From: Betaproteobacteria bacterium
Lineage (GTDB): Bacteria > Pseudomonadota > Gammaproteobacteria > Burkholderiales > Thiobacillaceae
Reading direction: 5' to 3'
DNA: 13,236 nucleotides
Assembly: GCA_020049245.1 (NCBI GenBank)
Contig: JAIFLB010000083.1
Location: forward strand, 1 to 13,236
The stretch's first letter is position 1. Each line of letters starts with the position of its first letter. The notes beneath the pieces were generated by a model. It made no database searches, was not told the origin of the DNA, and was given only the letters and a program-made list of their open reading frames with translations. The position numbers and the translations under genes were made by a program. Shown here one piece after another: positions 12,374 to 13,236 of the stretch.

Positions 12374-13236
12374 CCTCCCAAACCTCTTTGTCATACCGCG
12401 ATGCCGGCGTCGATATCGATGCCGGCGATTCCCTGGTGGAGCGCATCAAGCCGCACGCCAAACGCACGCTGCGCCCGGAAGTGCTGGGCGGCATCGGCGG
12501 CTTTGGCGCGTTGATGGAACTGCCGAAAAACTACAAGGAACCCGTGCTGATTTCCGGCACCGACGGCGTCGGCACCAAGCTGAAACTGGCGTTCCAGATG
12601 AACAAGCACGACACCATCGGCCAGGACCTGGTCGCGATGAGCGTCAACGACATTCTGGTGCAGGGCGCCGAACCGCTGTTCTTCCTCGATTACTTCGCCT
12701 GCGGCCATCTCGATGTCGATGTCGCCGAGCAGGTGGTTGCCGGCATCGCCACCGGCTGTACGTTGTCCGGCTGCGCGCTGATCGGCGGCGAAACGGCCGA
12801 GATGCCCGGCATGTATCCAGCCGGCGAATACGATCTGGCCGGTTTCGCGGTCGGCGTGGCAGAAAAATCGCGTTTGATCAGCGGCCGCGACATCGTGCCC
12901 GGCGACGTCATCCTCGGCCTTGCCTCCAGCGGCCCGCATTCGAATGGCTACTCGCTGGTGCGCAAGATCGTCGAAGTCAGCGGCGCCGACCTGGCGTCGG
13001 ATTTCAACGGCCGCACGCTGGGCGAAACCCTGCTTGAACCGACCCGCATCTATGTCAAACCGCTACTGGCGTTGATGCAGGAAATCACTGTCAAAGGCAT
13101 GGCTCACATCACTGGCGGCGGCATCACCGGCAACGTCCCGCGCGTGCTGCCGGACAACGTCACAGCCGTCATCCATGCCGATGCCTGGGCCTGGCCACCC
13201 GTGTTCCAGTGGCTGCAGGCGCAAGGCAACGTCGCC
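12370..13236 (+). CDS. purM: Phosphoribosylformylglycinamidine cyclo-ligase (AIR synthetase), 3' end outside the window
   Basis: Fifth step of purine synthesis: ATP-dependent ring closure of FGAM to aminoimidazole ribotide; cytosolic dimer. The frame runs from GTG 12370 to the window edge, giving 289 of an expected 345-355 residues. Motifs in order: SYRDAGVDIDAGD (8-20), RPEVLGGIGGFGAL (35-48), the ATP-loop GTDGVGTKLKLA from 63, QDLVAMSVNDILVQGAEPLF (85-104), GGETAEMPGMY (139-149), SSGPHSNGYSLVRK from 186, and HITGGGITGNVPR from 236. All are intact. GTG is chosen because it is the only in-frame start before the conserved SYRDAGV segment with a fitting leader; the nearby ATG 12359 is out of frame. 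In many proteobacteria purN follows, but that lies beyond the window. Confidence 0.97.
   Translation, partial: MTSQTSLSYRDAGVDIDAGDSLVERIKPHAKRTLRPEVLGGIGGFGALMELPKNYKEPVLISGTDGVGTKLKLAFQMNKHDTIGQDLVAMSVNDILVQGAEPLFFLDYFACGHLDVDVAEQVVAGIATGCTLSGCALIGGETAEMPGMYPAGEYDLAGFAVGVAEKSRLISGRDIVPGDVILGLASSGPHSNGYSLVRKIVEVSGADLASDFNGRTLGETLLEPTRIYVKPLLALMQEITVKGMAHITGGGITGNVPRVLPDNVTAVIHADAWAWPPVFQWLQAQGNVA

Noticed and set aside
12391..12939. Minus-strand open frame opposite purM
   Set aside because: Entirely antisense to conserved purM motifs, with no independent support.
1..13236. CRISPR arrays, insertion sequences, tRNA or rRNA genes, phage or defence genes
   Set aside because: I saw no regularly spaced repeat-spacer pattern, no terminal inverted repeats with a transposase, no tRNA-like cloverleaf and no defence-type domains. 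All substantial frames belong to housekeeping families.

Overview
The window is an ordinary chromosomal stretch of a Gram-negative proteobacterium, moderately GC-rich by eye. Gene content points to Betaproteobacteria: a FixH-like protein followed by a DUF3149 micro-protein, a phosphoenolpyruvate carboxylase ending in the canonical C-terminal NTG, a cutA-dsbD pair, and a PerM-like permease divergent from purM. The order within the class (perhaps Nitrosomonadales/Rhodocyclales-like) is a guess. I see no mobile element, CRISPR array, tRNA, rRNA or defence system, and no gene-free stretch over 300 bases.

Layout. 1-611: the 3' end of a FixH-like gene (probably the tail of a cbb3 oxidase assembly cluster lying upstream), a 44-residue membrane protein of the DUF3149 type, and a strong intrinsic terminator. 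612-2334: a monocistronic-looking chemoreceptor gene with its own sigma-28-like promoter; its periplasmic sensor carries a CxxCH c-haem motif. 2335-5971: ppc, then a PlsC-type acyltransferase six bases after the ppc stop and in the same frame. 5972-6016: a short convergent spacer with three copies of a 14-bp tandem repeat. 6017-10810 (minus strand): a tight five-gene unit transcribed cutA - dsbD - tlpA-like - TtcA-like - apaH, with two 4-bp stop/start overlaps. 10830-11246: fxsA, head to head with cutA. 11259-12323 (minus): a PerM/AI-2E family permease. 12370-13236: purM, cut by the window end.

How the genes fit together. The left end deals with respiration and redox taxis: an oxidase assembly factor next to a receptor that probably binds haem c in the periplasm. 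The minus-strand operon is centred on thiol and redox handling: DsbD carries electrons across the inner membrane to periplasmic thiols, the TlpA-like protein is a likely periplasmic client, the TtcA-like enzyme is expected to be Fe-S dependent, CutA is a trimeric protein linked to metal tolerance, and ApaH degrades stress dinucleotides. The most distinctive items are the haem-type chemoreceptor with its FliA-like promoter, a DsbD with two N-terminal alpha domains instead of one, a divergent TtcA-like protein, and the cutA/fxsA start-codon arrangement, where each gene's promoter must lie inside the other gene.
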